Shown piece by piece: positions 34,517 through 43,700 of a DNA stretch of 64,000 bases (positions are counted from its first letter, which is position 1; each line of letters starts with the position of its first letter). The position numbers and the translations under genes were made by a program. Source of the stretch: Devosia marina (lineage in GTDB: Bacteria > Pseudomonadota > Alphaproteobacteria > Rhizobiales > Devosiaceae); NCBI RefSeq assembly GCF_009758415.1, contig NZ_WQRF01000001.1:1488001-1552000 (forward strand). Direction: 5' to 3'. Under the pieces are notes generated by a model that was not told where the DNA came from, did not search any database, and worked only from the letters and a program-made list of their open reading frames with translations.

Positions 34517-35218
34517 ATGGCCGACGAAAGCCGCCCGCGCGAACCCAATCTGGCAGACAGCGTCTATGATCGCCTGATGCAGGAGATCATAGACGGGCGC
34601 TTCGCCATTGGAGCGAGGCTCCCTGCAGAGCAATCGCTTTCTGCCGACTATAAGGTATCGCGCCCGGTGCTGCGCGAGGCGCTGGCGCGGCTGCGGAAGG
34701 ACGGCATCATCGCGACCCGTCAGGGGTCGGGCAATTATGTTTCCCGGCGCCCGGACCGATCCGTCGGCAAGATCGTGCCCTTGAGTTCACTTTCCGATAT
34801 TCAACGCTGCTATGAGTTCCGCATCGACTTCGAGCCGCTCTGCGCCAAATGGGCTGCGATCCGGCGCACCGATGAGCAGTTACTCCAGCTCGAGCGCGCC
34901 ATTGCCCGTTTCAACGACACGTTTCGCCAGCACGAAACCGGCACTGACGCGGATCTCGAGATCCATATGATCATCGCCCGGAGCTCGGCCAATCAGTTCC
35001 ATATCGCGGCCATGGAAACGATGGCCAGCCAGATCGCTTTCGGCATGCACCTTTCGCGCAGCCTCACCTTGCGGGCGACGACGCAGCGTTACGTCATTGT
35101 CGAAGCCGAACACCACCGGATATTTCAGGCGATCGCCGCCAAAGACAGCGAGGCGGCACAGCAAGCCATGCATGACCATCTAACCGGCGCATTGGAGCGC
35201 ATGTATTCGGGGAGCTAA
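34517..35218 (+). CDS. FadR/GntR family transcriptional regulator
   Basis: This is a 233-residue regulator with a GntR winged helix (LPAEQSLSADYKVSRPVLRE, about residues 34-53, wing TRQGSGNYVSRRP) and an FCD domain (DADLEIHMIIARSSAN, EAEHHRIFQAI). The ATG at 34517 has AAGGA eight bases upstream; a GTG two codons earlier is possible. It is co-transcribed with the Gfo/Idh gene and probably controls the divergent DapA/Tct operon. Three copies of GTTAG (33404, 33450 and 33469) occur in the intergenic region and may be part of its binding sites. Confidence 0.88.
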   Translation: MADESRPREPNLADSVYDRLMQEIIDGRFAIGARLPAEQSLSADYKVSRPVLREALARLRKDGIIATRQGSGNYVSRRPDRSVGKIVPLSSLSDIQRCYEFRIDFEPLCAKWAAIRRTDEQLLQLERAIARFNDTFRQHETGTDADLEIHMIIARSSANQFHIAAMETMASQIAFGMHLSRSLTLRATTQRYVIVEAEHHRIFQAIAAKDSEAAQQAMHDHLTGALERMYSGS

Positions 35219-35403
35219 GAAATGGTCGGCTTTTCGAGACATTAGCGCATTTCAAGTCAATCTATGCCGCTGGCAGAATCTGTATTGCACGAATGTAGCC
35301 AACAGACTGCTTTGCGTACTTTCCGCCAAAAAAGTGTCGGTCTACAACCCATCACCCGATAAAGACGGTGGTCAGCATAAGCGGACCGACCGCTTTCGTG
35401 AAA

Positions 35404-35429
35404 AGTTTCGGCTGCCGGCAGCCGAAACT
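35404..35429 (-). terminator. 26-bp perfect palindrome, terminator of the secretion operon
   Basis: AGTTTCGGCTGCC is followed immediately by its reverse complement. On the minus strand the hairpin is followed by TTTTC and lies 62 bp past the stop of the membrane-fusion gene, so it fits a terminator for the type I secretion operon. Other inverted pieces nearby (GTCGGT at 35337 with ACCGAC at 35442, AGCGG/CCGCT around 35379-35393) could build a larger structure. No gene is seen between 35219 and 35490. Confidence 0.65.
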
Positions 35430-35490
35430 CTTCACATTTACCGACAGTCTGTTTTGGACTCTGAATCTTGCCATGCGGACATGGGGCGAA

Positions 35491-36831
35491 CTATTCCTCC
35501 CGGAAGGCTCTGGAAATCTGATCGGTGAAGGGCTTCATGAAATAGGCAATTGCCAGTTGCTCCTCGGTAGTGACGAAAACTTCAACGGGCATGCCGGGGA
35601 CCAGCTGGAAGTTTGCCGCATCATCACTGACTTCAACGTCAGCGGTATAGAATGGCTGGCCGCTGGCGTGATCAATTTGTGCAGCTGCTGCCACCCGCGT
35701 CACGACGCCATCGAATTCCGGCGTGACGCGCTGGTTGAAAGCTGAAAAGCGGAGGCTGACCTCCTTGCCTACTGTGACCTGATCGATATCGGTGACAGCG
35801 ACGCGGAATTCGATAGTCAGAAGGGCGTCGTCGGGCACAATTGTCAGCAATCGTTCGGCCGGCGAGATTACACCGCCCAACGTGGATACGTTCAGTTCGT
35901 TCACTACCCCTGAGGTGGGTGCCAGGATCTCGACGCGGGCCAGCCTTGCAGCAGCCGCGTTAAGCCGTTCGCGCAACTCGGCAAGTTGTGCGTCGACGGC
36001 ACGCAACTCGCGTTGGGCAACGGTACGACGGTCACTGTCCATGCCCATGATCCGCAATTGCAGTTCGCTGATCCGCGATTTCGCCCGCGCGATGGCGGCA
36101 CTGACCTCGCCCATCTGTCCTTCCAACCGGGCCATATCACGCTCGGCGACAGTGAGGCGGGACGTTTCCACCAGTTGACCCGAGGCCAGTTCACGCAATC
36201 GAGTGCGCTCTTCGCTTGCCAGTTCAAGCTCACTGGCTGTCGCCGTCTGCTGAGCCTCCAGCCCGACAATCTCTTGTTGTAGCTGGCTTAGTTGCAACTG
36301 CATTTGATCGAGTTGCGTGTTTCGAAATGCCAGGTTGCTGTCAAAAAGCTGGGTCTCTTCGTCAACTGCGATTTGGCTATTTGTGGTCTGCTCTCGAAAA
36401 CTGGTCGGAACATCAAGTCCGATCAGGTCGTCCCGTTCCGCCAGAAGGCGGAAACGGCGAGCTTCGAGCTCGATTATCTGACCCGAGAGGATACTGTGCT
36501 CAGATCGGGCTTGGGTAGCATCGAGGCGCAGCAGCACTTGGCCGGCGACAACCCTTTCGCCCACCTTCACGCGAATTTCGCGCACCACCCCCCCATCGAC
36601 ATGCTGGACGACTTTGAGATCTTCATCGATCTGAACGGTCCCCTGCCCAATAACAGCACCGGAAAGCCGGGCCGTAGAGGCCCAGCCTCCAAGTCCGCCC
36701 ACGAGGGCGATAGCAAACAGGGTCCCCCAGATCACGCGTCCCCTCATGGAGAACTGTGCAGGATCGCGCCCCTTACGGTCCAACCCGGATGAAGACGAAT
36801 GCAACACGCCCGCGGCGTCAATGCTTGTCAT
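35491..36831 (-). CDS. type I secretion membrane-fusion protein (HlyD family)
   Basis: This is a 446-residue periplasmic adaptor. A single N-terminal membrane helix is near 33-52, followed by a lipoyl half-motif (VKVGERVVAGQVLLRLD), a long coiled coil (about 120-300, rich in Gln, Leu and Glu) and a C-terminal beta barrel with TPEFDGVVTRVA. It links the ABC exporter to an outer-membrane TolC, which is not encoded here. It lies 27 bp downstream of the RTX gene in the same operon and should carry the RTX protein and the large peroxidase out of the cell. Confidence 0.92.
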   Translation of the reverse strand: MTSIDAAGVLHSSSSGLDRKGRDPAQFSMRGRVIWGTLFAIALVGGLGGWASTARLSGAVIGQGTVQIDEDLKVVQHVDGGVVREIRVKVGERVVAGQVLLRLDATQARSEHSILSGQIIELEARRFRLLAERDDLIGLDVPTSFREQTTNSQIAVDEETQLFDSNLAFRNTQLDQMQLQLSQLQQEIVGLEAQQTATASELELASEERTRLRELASGQLVETSRLTVAERDMARLEGQMGEVSAAIARAKSRISELQLRIMGMDSDRRTVAQRELRAVDAQLAELRERLNAAAARLARVEILAPTSGVVNELNVSTLGGVISPAERLLTIVPDDALLTIEFRVAVTDIDQVTVGKEVSLRFSAFNQRVTPEFDGVVTRVAAAAQIDHASGQPFYTADVEVSDDAANFQLVPGMPVEVFVTTEEQLAIAYFMKPFTDQISRAFREE

Positions 36832-36858
36832 GATGGATATTCCTCAACCGTTCACTTC

Positions 36859-38892
36859 TCAGGCCAGATTGTCGGGCGGGGTCAACATGACGCCCTGAAT
36901 GTTTATGGCCAGGTCGTAGATGCTGTCACCGTTCAGATCAGCGACGATGAAGGTCCAGTGCTCATCATCGATAAGTTCGTGCGAAACCTGCAGGGGAATG
37001 TCAGACAGCAGCCAGTCATCCTTGTCATCGCCGTAAATTGCCTCGAACATGTCTCGCTCAACATCTCGGGCTGCGCGATCCAGGTCGTAATCCCGTACTC
37101 GAACACGATCGCCGACAACGAAGTCCAATATTTTGTGAACCACATTCTCGCTTAGGCTGGGGGCGCTGTCGGTGACCTCGAAAATGAAGGTATCCCTGCC
37201 TTTGCCGCCGGACAACACCATGGCCTTTCCGCCAAGAATGAACATGTCATTGCCATCACCGCCCGTGATCTCTTCGATCGCCGAGAACTTGTCCGTGCCG
37301 AGTTCGCCGCTGAAACTGGTTCCTCCCACGGCGTCGATGACCATGTCGTCTTGGGCGGCGGACAGGTCGAGCCTGTCATATCCGTCGCCTCCGTCCATCG
37401 TGTCATTTCCAGCAGATGCTACGAGGATATCGTCGCCCTCCTCGCCGTAAACGGCATCCTGCCCCCCGCCGTCGACCAGCACATCATTGCCGGCACCGCC
37501 CTTGAGCGTGTCATCGCCCTCGCCACCTTCGAGCAGGTCGTCGTCGGCACCGCCTTCGAGCAGGTCGTGGCCGGCGCCACCAATCAGCCGATCAATACCT
37601 TCCCCGCCGTAAATAGCGTCGTTGCCCTCCCCGCCGTCCAGGTGATCCTTGCCAGCGCCGCCTTCGATGTAATCATCCCCAGCTTCACCAAAGATCGTGT
37701 CCGCGCCTGCTTCGCCGAAAAGGCGATCATTGCCTTCGCCACCTTTGATGAGGTCGTTGCCCCCGCCTCCGAAAATGACGTCGTTGCCAAGACCGCCCAA
37801 AAGCACGTCGTCGCCGTCGCCGCCATGAATGTGGTCGTCGCCGCTGCCGCCATCAACATGGTCATTGCCCTCGAGGGCATCGATCAGGTCATCTCCACCC
37901 CTGCCGAAGATATCGTCGTCGTAAGGGGAGCCGACGATGAGGTCGTCATCATCACCCAGAGCCATAACTTTACGCACGATCTCCAGGGTCGCTTCCTGGG
38001 CCACCCAGGTCTCTGAATCTGAGATGCGATAGGTTATAAGGACGGGGCCGACCATGCCGGGCTTGGTCTCGAGCAGCCAGCCATCCGCCGTGGCCACCAG
38101 ATTGGCGCCCTTGATCACTACGTTTTCAACGCTAAGGGTATCGCCGTCCGGGTCGGAAGCGCCCTGCAAAAGATAAACAAGGGCAATCAGAACGATCTGT
38201 CCTGCAAACACATCATTGAGCCGCACCGGTCCCATGACTGTTGGTGCCCGGTTCCCGGACCCAGAGCCGCCGCCGTTATTGCCTCCGTTATTGCCGCCAT
38301 CGTCGTCATCAGCGCCGTCATCAGGACCGGAGCCGTCAGGCTGGCGGGCGCCCCCGCCGCCGCCTTGACCGAAGTCCGCAGGACTGCTGGTAAGCGGCGT
38401 GCTGGACCCGATGGATGAACCGGTCTGACCACCGAAATTGTCGTTCATGGGAAACTGCAGTAGCGCCGTCGGCGAGAAGGGATGGCCCCTGGTGGCAAGG
38501 ATTGTCGGCTCGACAAAATAAAAGCGCGGATACTCCGGCACCACGAAGGAGGCAGGCCAGGCATTTCCCGGTTCGAGACCTAGGCCCCGCCGGCCTCCCT
38601 CGCCCTCAATGCTTGCGGTCTCCGTGTCATCGATCCCTGCGACCGCCAGGTCATCAGTTTCCTGAGCTGGGGGAGCATTGACGGACTCGCCTTCACCCCC
38701 CTCAGCGCGGTCCGTTTCAGGCAAACGCGCCTGCGCTGCCGTGATCGAACGAATATAGGCAGCAATGCCAACGACCATGAGCGCCAAGTAGGCTGGAAGG
38801 CGCGTCAGGCGCTCGGCCGTATTGAACTCGAAACGCCTGGCGCCCTTAAGTTCGGATTCGTCGTTCTGCGCGGATTTGACCTCAATCAACAT
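36859..38892 (-). CDS. RTX calcium-binding protein with N-terminal membrane segment
   Basis: This is a 677-residue acidic protein. A hydrophobic segment (LPAYLALMVVGIAAYI, about 32-47) sits near the N-terminus, followed by a Pro/Glu-rich region, a Gly/Asp/Asn-rich linker (about 174-211), a cadherin/Ig-like domain (about 212-305) and about twenty GGxGxDxhx nonapeptides (about 306-497), then a C-terminal region with VVGDRVRVRDYDLD. RTX repeats fold on binding Ca2+ after export. The gene lies between the exporter ATPase and adaptor genes. A membrane segment ahead of an RTX block is unusual and may hold the protein at the cell surface or in the inner membrane. Confidence 0.85.
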   Translation of the reverse strand: MLIEVKSAQNDESELKGARRFEFNTAERLTRLPAYLALMVVGIAAYIRSITAAQARLPETDRAEGGEGESVNAPPAQETDDLAVAGIDDTETASIEGEGGRRGLGLEPGNAWPASFVVPEYPRFYFVEPTILATRGHPFSPTALLQFPMNDNFGGQTGSSIGSSTPLTSSPADFGQGGGGGARQPDGSGPDDGADDDDGGNNGGNNGGGSGSGNRAPTVMGPVRLNDVFAGQIVLIALVYLLQGASDPDGDTLSVENVVIKGANLVATADGWLLETKPGMVGPVLITYRISDSETWVAQEATLEIVRKVMALGDDDDLIVGSPYDDDIFGRGGDDLIDALEGNDHVDGGSGDDHIHGGDGDDVLLGGLGNDVIFGGGGNDLIKGGEGNDRLFGEAGADTIFGEAGDDYIEGGAGKDHLDGGEGNDAIYGGEGIDRLIGGAGHDLLEGGADDDLLEGGEGDDTLKGGAGNDVLVDGGGQDAVYGEEGDDILVASAGNDTMDGGDGYDRLDLSAAQDDMVIDAVGGTSFSGELGTDKFSAIEEITGGDGNDMFILGGKAMVLSGGKGRDTFIFEVTDSAPSLSENVVHKILDFVVGDRVRVRDYDLDRAARDVERDMFEAIYGDDKDDWLLSDIPLQVSHELIDDEHWTFIVADLNGDSIYDLAINIQGVMLTPPDNLA

Positions 38893-38898
38893 GACACA

Positions 38899-40644
38899 TC
38901 ACTCCGCTGCCCGCACCGGCTGCAGGTTCGGCTTGCTTCGTTCGGGCGCCTGCTGTGCCCCCAGAACCTGCGCCTTGGTGCCAAATGCTGTCAGTTTGCC
39001 CGCCTGCACAACGGCGACGAGATCCATCTGCTCAAGTACGCTGGGGCGATGGGCGACAACGATGACAATGCCACCCCGCTTCTTGATGCCAGCAATCGCC
39101 TTGTTCAGGGCCTGCTCTCCCTCGGTGTCCAAAAAGGCGTTAGGCTCATCAAGAATCACCACAAATGGATCGTCGTAGAGCGCGCGGGCCAGTCCAATGC
39201 GCTGGCGCTGTCCGGCTGACAGGGCGGTGCCCTGGGACCCGAGCGGAGTATCGTAGCCATCAGGCAGGCGCACGATCAGCTCATGAACGCCCGCGGCCAT
39301 TGCGGCGGCTACCACACCCTTACCGTCGCGCTTGGGCGCGAAGCGCGAGATGTTCTCCACAATGGTGCCGTCCATCAGCGCCACTTCCTGGGAAAGGTAG
39401 CCCACATAGCGCCCCAGGACCTCTTCTTTCCACTGCAGCAGGTCGGCATTGTCCAGGCGCACCGAGCCGCGCAACACCGGCCATATGCCGGTCAAGGCAC
39501 GAACCAGTGTCGTCTTGCCACCCCCGCTCGGGCCAATAATGGCCAAGCCCTGTCCGGCCTTGACCTCCAGGCTCACTTCGGAAAGCAGGACCTGGCCTGA
39601 GGACGGAGCTGCTACAGTGATCTTCTCAACCCGCAGTGTCTCTTTGGGGGCCGGCAGATCAATGCGCTCGGGCAGATCTGCCAGGGCCACCATGGTTTCA
39701 CGCAGGCGCTTGTATGCCTGACGGGCCGTCACCATTCCCTTCCAGTTGCCGATGGCCATGTCGATAGGGGCCAGCGCTCGAGAGGCCGCGACTGAGACAG
39801 CGATAATGGCCCCCGCTGACATCTGGCCATGGATGGTGAAATAGGCACCCAAGCCCAGAAGGCCCGATTGCAGGAGCATCCGGAGCACACGTGAAATGGC
39901 GCTGAAAGTGCCTGTAATGTCGGTCACCTGCGTCTGCAGGACCAAGTGTTCGGAATTGGCCTGGGTATAACGATGGACGGCACGATCCTGAATGCCCATC
40001 GCCTTGATGATATCGGAGTTGCGAGCGTTGGAATCGGCGATCGCGCTACGCGCTATGTTCGCCTGGTGGACGGCATTGGCGAGCTGGCGGGACTTGAGTT
40101 CTGTCCAGACAGTCAAAAGGGTCAGCAATACTGCCCCGCCCAGTGTCACAGCACCCAGCACAGGATGCAGGAAATAGACGAAGAGAATATAGAGCGGCAC
40201 CCAGGGCAGATCAAACAGAGCTACCGGCCCCTGACTTCCCATGAAGGTGCGCAGAGTGTCCACGTCTCGGCCGCGTTCCAATGCTTCAGCCGAGGAGAAG
40301 CCAAAACGAGGCATGTCAACGCTTACGCGATGAGCAATCGGGGAGAGAATACGATCGATCTTCGCCCCAATGCGCACCAACAGTTGAGATCGTATGATGT
40401 CGAAAACGCCCTGAAAGAGATAAAGTCCTAACGCCAGGACCGAAAGCGCCGCCAGTGTCGGCACAGATCCGCTCGTGAGCGCCCGGTCGTAAATCTGCAG
40501 CATGTAGAACGAGCCGGTGAGCGCCAGCACGTTGATGATGCCCGAGATCCAGAACAGAAAGACTCCAATTCCCTTGAACTCTCGCTTGAGCATCGCGTCA
40601 TTGCGGCGCTCTGCGAGAGCCTTACCAGACGTTGGCTTGGCCAT
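38899..40644 (-). CDS. type I secretion system permease/ATPase (PrtD family)
   Basis: This is a 581-residue fused exporter half. An N-terminal membrane domain (about 25-320) starts with GIGVFLFWISGIINVLALTG, and the ATPase has Walker A GPSGGGKTT near residue 373, signature LSAGQRQR near 475 and Walker B VILDEPN. There is no N-terminal C39-like domain, so it belongs to the PrtD/AprD class that exports RTX proteins with C-terminal signals. It follows the giant peroxidase gene by 60 bp and precedes the RTX gene by six, which links transport to both candidate cargos. Confidence 0.93.
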   Translation of the reverse strand: MAKPTSGKALAERRNDAMLKREFKGIGVFLFWISGIINVLALTGSFYMLQIYDRALTSGSVPTLAALSVLALGLYLFQGVFDIIRSQLLVRIGAKIDRILSPIAHRVSVDMPRFGFSSAEALERGRDVDTLRTFMGSQGPVALFDLPWVPLYILFVYFLHPVLGAVTLGGAVLLTLLTVWTELKSRQLANAVHQANIARSAIADSNARNSDIIKAMGIQDRAVHRYTQANSEHLVLQTQVTDITGTFSAISRVLRMLLQSGLLGLGAYFTIHGQMSAGAIIAVSVAASRALAPIDMAIGNWKGMVTARQAYKRLRETMVALADLPERIDLPAPKETLRVEKITVAAPSSGQVLLSEVSLEVKAGQGLAIIGPSGGGKTTLVRALTGIWPVLRGSVRLDNADLLQWKEEVLGRYVGYLSQEVALMDGTIVENISRFAPKRDGKGVVAAAMAAGVHELIVRLPDGYDTPLGSQGTALSAGQRQRIGLARALYDDPFVVILDEPNAFLDTEGEQALNKAIAGIKKRGGIVIVVAHRPSVLEQMDLVAVVQAGKLTAFGTKAQVLGAQQAPERSKPNLQPVRAAE

Positions 40645-40704
40645 TTTTCGACCCCTTCAACTGCAAGAAACCCGACCGGCGGGACGCCGGTCGGGCAAGG
40701 ACAT

Positions 40705-43700
40705 CTAGAGATTGAAGTCTGAGGATGTCAGGTTGTGATTGCCAGTTATCGAGATGCGGAAGTCCGCATCACCCCCATCGACGTTGCCGGTCACCACGGT
40801 GTATTCGCCGTCCTCCCGCACTTCGTGGCTTAGCGCGATCTGACCAGCAGAAGGAGCGCCATTCACCAGCGAGAAGGAGGTCCCGCCGGCTAGCATGCCG
40901 GACAGGTCTATCTTGTCGCCTGCCTCGAAATTGAGGATGGTGTCGCCGTCGGCGGCGGCAGCGCTACCGAACACGAATACGTCCTCTCCAGCACCGCCAT
41001 CCATGATGTTAACCGCAATGCTGGCGATGATGGTGTCATTGCCGGAGCCGGTCGTAACATTCTCGACACCATAGAGCGTATCAGTACCCGATTGGCTGCC
41101 AGTCACATGGCCTCTACCACCTATGCCTGTACCCAGGTTCACATGGACCGCTTCGGTCATTGAGCCGAGATCGAGCGTATCGATGCCCGCCCCGCCATCA
41201 ATCAGATCGTCCCCGTCATTGATGCGGCCGATGAATTTGTCGTCGCCGGAGCCGCCGTACAGTTCGTCGTTGCCGGCACCGCCGTCGATCATGTCATTGC
41301 CAGCGTCGCCAGATATCCAATCATCGCCGGCCTCGCCATAGAGCATGTCGTTGCCGTCGCCGCCTAGGACGTCGTCATCACCTGTGCCGCTCCAGACGAC
41401 ATCGTTGCCCGCTCCAGCGTCGGCGAAGTCGTCGCCATCACCAAGCCTGATGATATCTGCTCCGGCTCCGGCAATGACGAAATCGACACCGCTCATCCCG
41501 AAGATCAGGTCCGGCCCCGATGTTCCCATGAGGACACCACCAGCGGGCGTCCCGATCACGGGAGCGACTAGACCTGAGCCGTCGGTTCCGCTGTCATCTT
41601 CGTCGCCCTCATCGTCTTCGTCTTCGAAGTCTTCCTCGAGGTCGTCATCATCCTGACCGGCTGCATCATCATCATCGTCGTCGTTGCCATCTTGGCCAAC
41701 GGCGTCGTCGTCTGCATCCACGCTATTGAAGATATGGTCGTCATCGTTCTCCGGTGCATTCGAGCCATCGAGATCAAAGACGTTGTCCGGCAGCCCCGTC
41801 AGTCCCGTGTTGCGGGCGATGATGTCGGCAAATGTAACGCTGCTCTCCCCACGGAACAGCGAGTCATCGAAGATTTCCAGATAGTAGAGACGGTCGCCGT
41901 GTTGCAGGCGGTTGAGCTGTTCAAGGAAAATGTAGCCGAAGGTCGAACCAAGTTGGCCAGCCACAGGCTTTTCAAGCAGACCTCCGACCCACAGATCCAT
42001 CGAATCGAACCCATCGGGATAGGCTTGCTGGAGCTTGGCAAGCATCACGCTGGAGATGCCATTGCGCAGAGCAAAGTCCGCCCAGCCGGTATAGGGCTTC
42101 AAGGCACTAAGGTGCGTCTGTTCGTACAGTTGCGAGCGCACTACATTGAACGGCGCAACGCCCATGTCCCGGCCGCGGAAGATATTGAGTGCGGCCAGAT
42201 CGAGTGGCCGACCCACGAGCTGGTTGCGCAGCGCATTGACCACATCCTCGTCAATCGCTTGATGCTGCACCTGGATCGCGCCTGCCAGCAGGTTGCTTAC
42301 GCCCAGATTGACCACCTGGGCGGGACTGAGGAAGGCCTGAACCAGGGACACTTCCTGGAGCGCACCATTCTCATCGACGTAGCTCACGGTCTCGTTGAGC
42401 ATGGAATGACCGAAGCGGTACGCCGCCTGGGCAAACTCTACCGAAATCGAAGCGTTGATCGTTGGGTCGTATCCCTCGAAACCGTGCTCATTGTCGTCGC
42501 TATCACCAAACCCACCGGCCATTGCTGTGATGAACTCGGTGAACACCACGCGCTGGTATTCTGCGATGTTCCGGATACGAGCCGCTTCGAAGTATTCCTG
42601 TTCGGTCCACTCGTTGTTGGTGCGGGCCTTCAGCTCGTCGACCCAGAAATTGTGATTTCGGTGCCAGATCGTGTGGATCGAGGTCAGCATCACATTTTCA
42701 TTGGCGCGACCGTCGCCGGCCACGAAGTAGTGGCCGATCTGGTCGAGGTCGAGATAATTGGACTCTGTTCCATCGGGCAATGTGACGAATTTCGGAATGA
42801 AATCGATCAACAGTGGTTGCCCGGTGCCCTGGTAGTTCCCGACATCGTCCGAGGTCAGCTCGCCGCCTCCGGTCATGAGCCGGAAATTGTCGCGGATATG
42901 AGCAAGCGTGGGCAAAAGCATGTAGCCTGTCGAGTCCGCGTCGCCCGTCAGTAGATAGGCGGTCTGGACGGGGCCACCATCGCTGCCGACTTCCCAGCGG
43001 CGCAAGATGTCGGTGATGGCATCATGAGACCCGTAGGCTTGGTTTTGGTCGACATAGGGCGAGGCATGATTAATGTACTCTGCCGGGACCTCATCCCCAT
43101 TGTTGGGAATGCCGTCCGGATCCACACCTGTACCCAAGACGATATTGGATCGCGGGGCATTGACCGGTACTGGACCAACATTGCCGATGTAGACCGAGCC
43201 AGGCTGCCCCTTGGCCACGAAGTCGAGACCGTGGTCGAAATACTGGCCGAAGAAGGTCAGCAGGCTGGTGCCGCCAAAGGCATTGACGATGCTTTCCTCG
43301 ATGCCATCCCCATCATTGTCCTGGTTGGACAGGATATTGGAAATTTCGCGCGGGGTGAGCGCCGTCTGCCGGATCCCGGTAGCGCCATCGGTGAAGTAAG
43401 CGTCAGTCAGGCGAATGAATCGATGATCGGCCGCTCCCCAGGTCGGGTTGTCGACATTGTTGCCATAGCCGGACGAGTTCCTGTCGAAGGCTGGGTCTCG
43501 CACCATGTCGAGCAAGTCCTCGATGTCCTCGTCGTCCAGCAAGTTGCCACTGTTGCCAGGGCCGTTCTGGAACTGGGGAGGTACCGAGCCGGTGAACATC
43601 ACTGAATGTGTGCCGTTCGAATAGGTCTGGGTGCCGTTGCCATTGTCAACGAGGGTGTAGTCCGAGACATCTTCACCCGGTGCAAGTTCGATAACATCCT

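Noticed and set aside
37400-37980. Possible CRISPR-like tandem repeats
   Set aside because: The periodicity is 27 bp in frame with GGxGxDxhx nonapeptides, not identical repeats with unique spacers.
37351-38016. 221-codon plus-strand frame over the RTX repeats, with Val/Ala-rich repeats
   Set aside because: It mirrors the repetitive RTX coding sequence on the other strand and shows no independent signal.
41692-42954. 420-codon plus-strand frame inside the giant peroxidase gene
   Set aside because: It is antisense to peroxidase domain 2, whose haem motifs are intact; no ribosome site or known domain.
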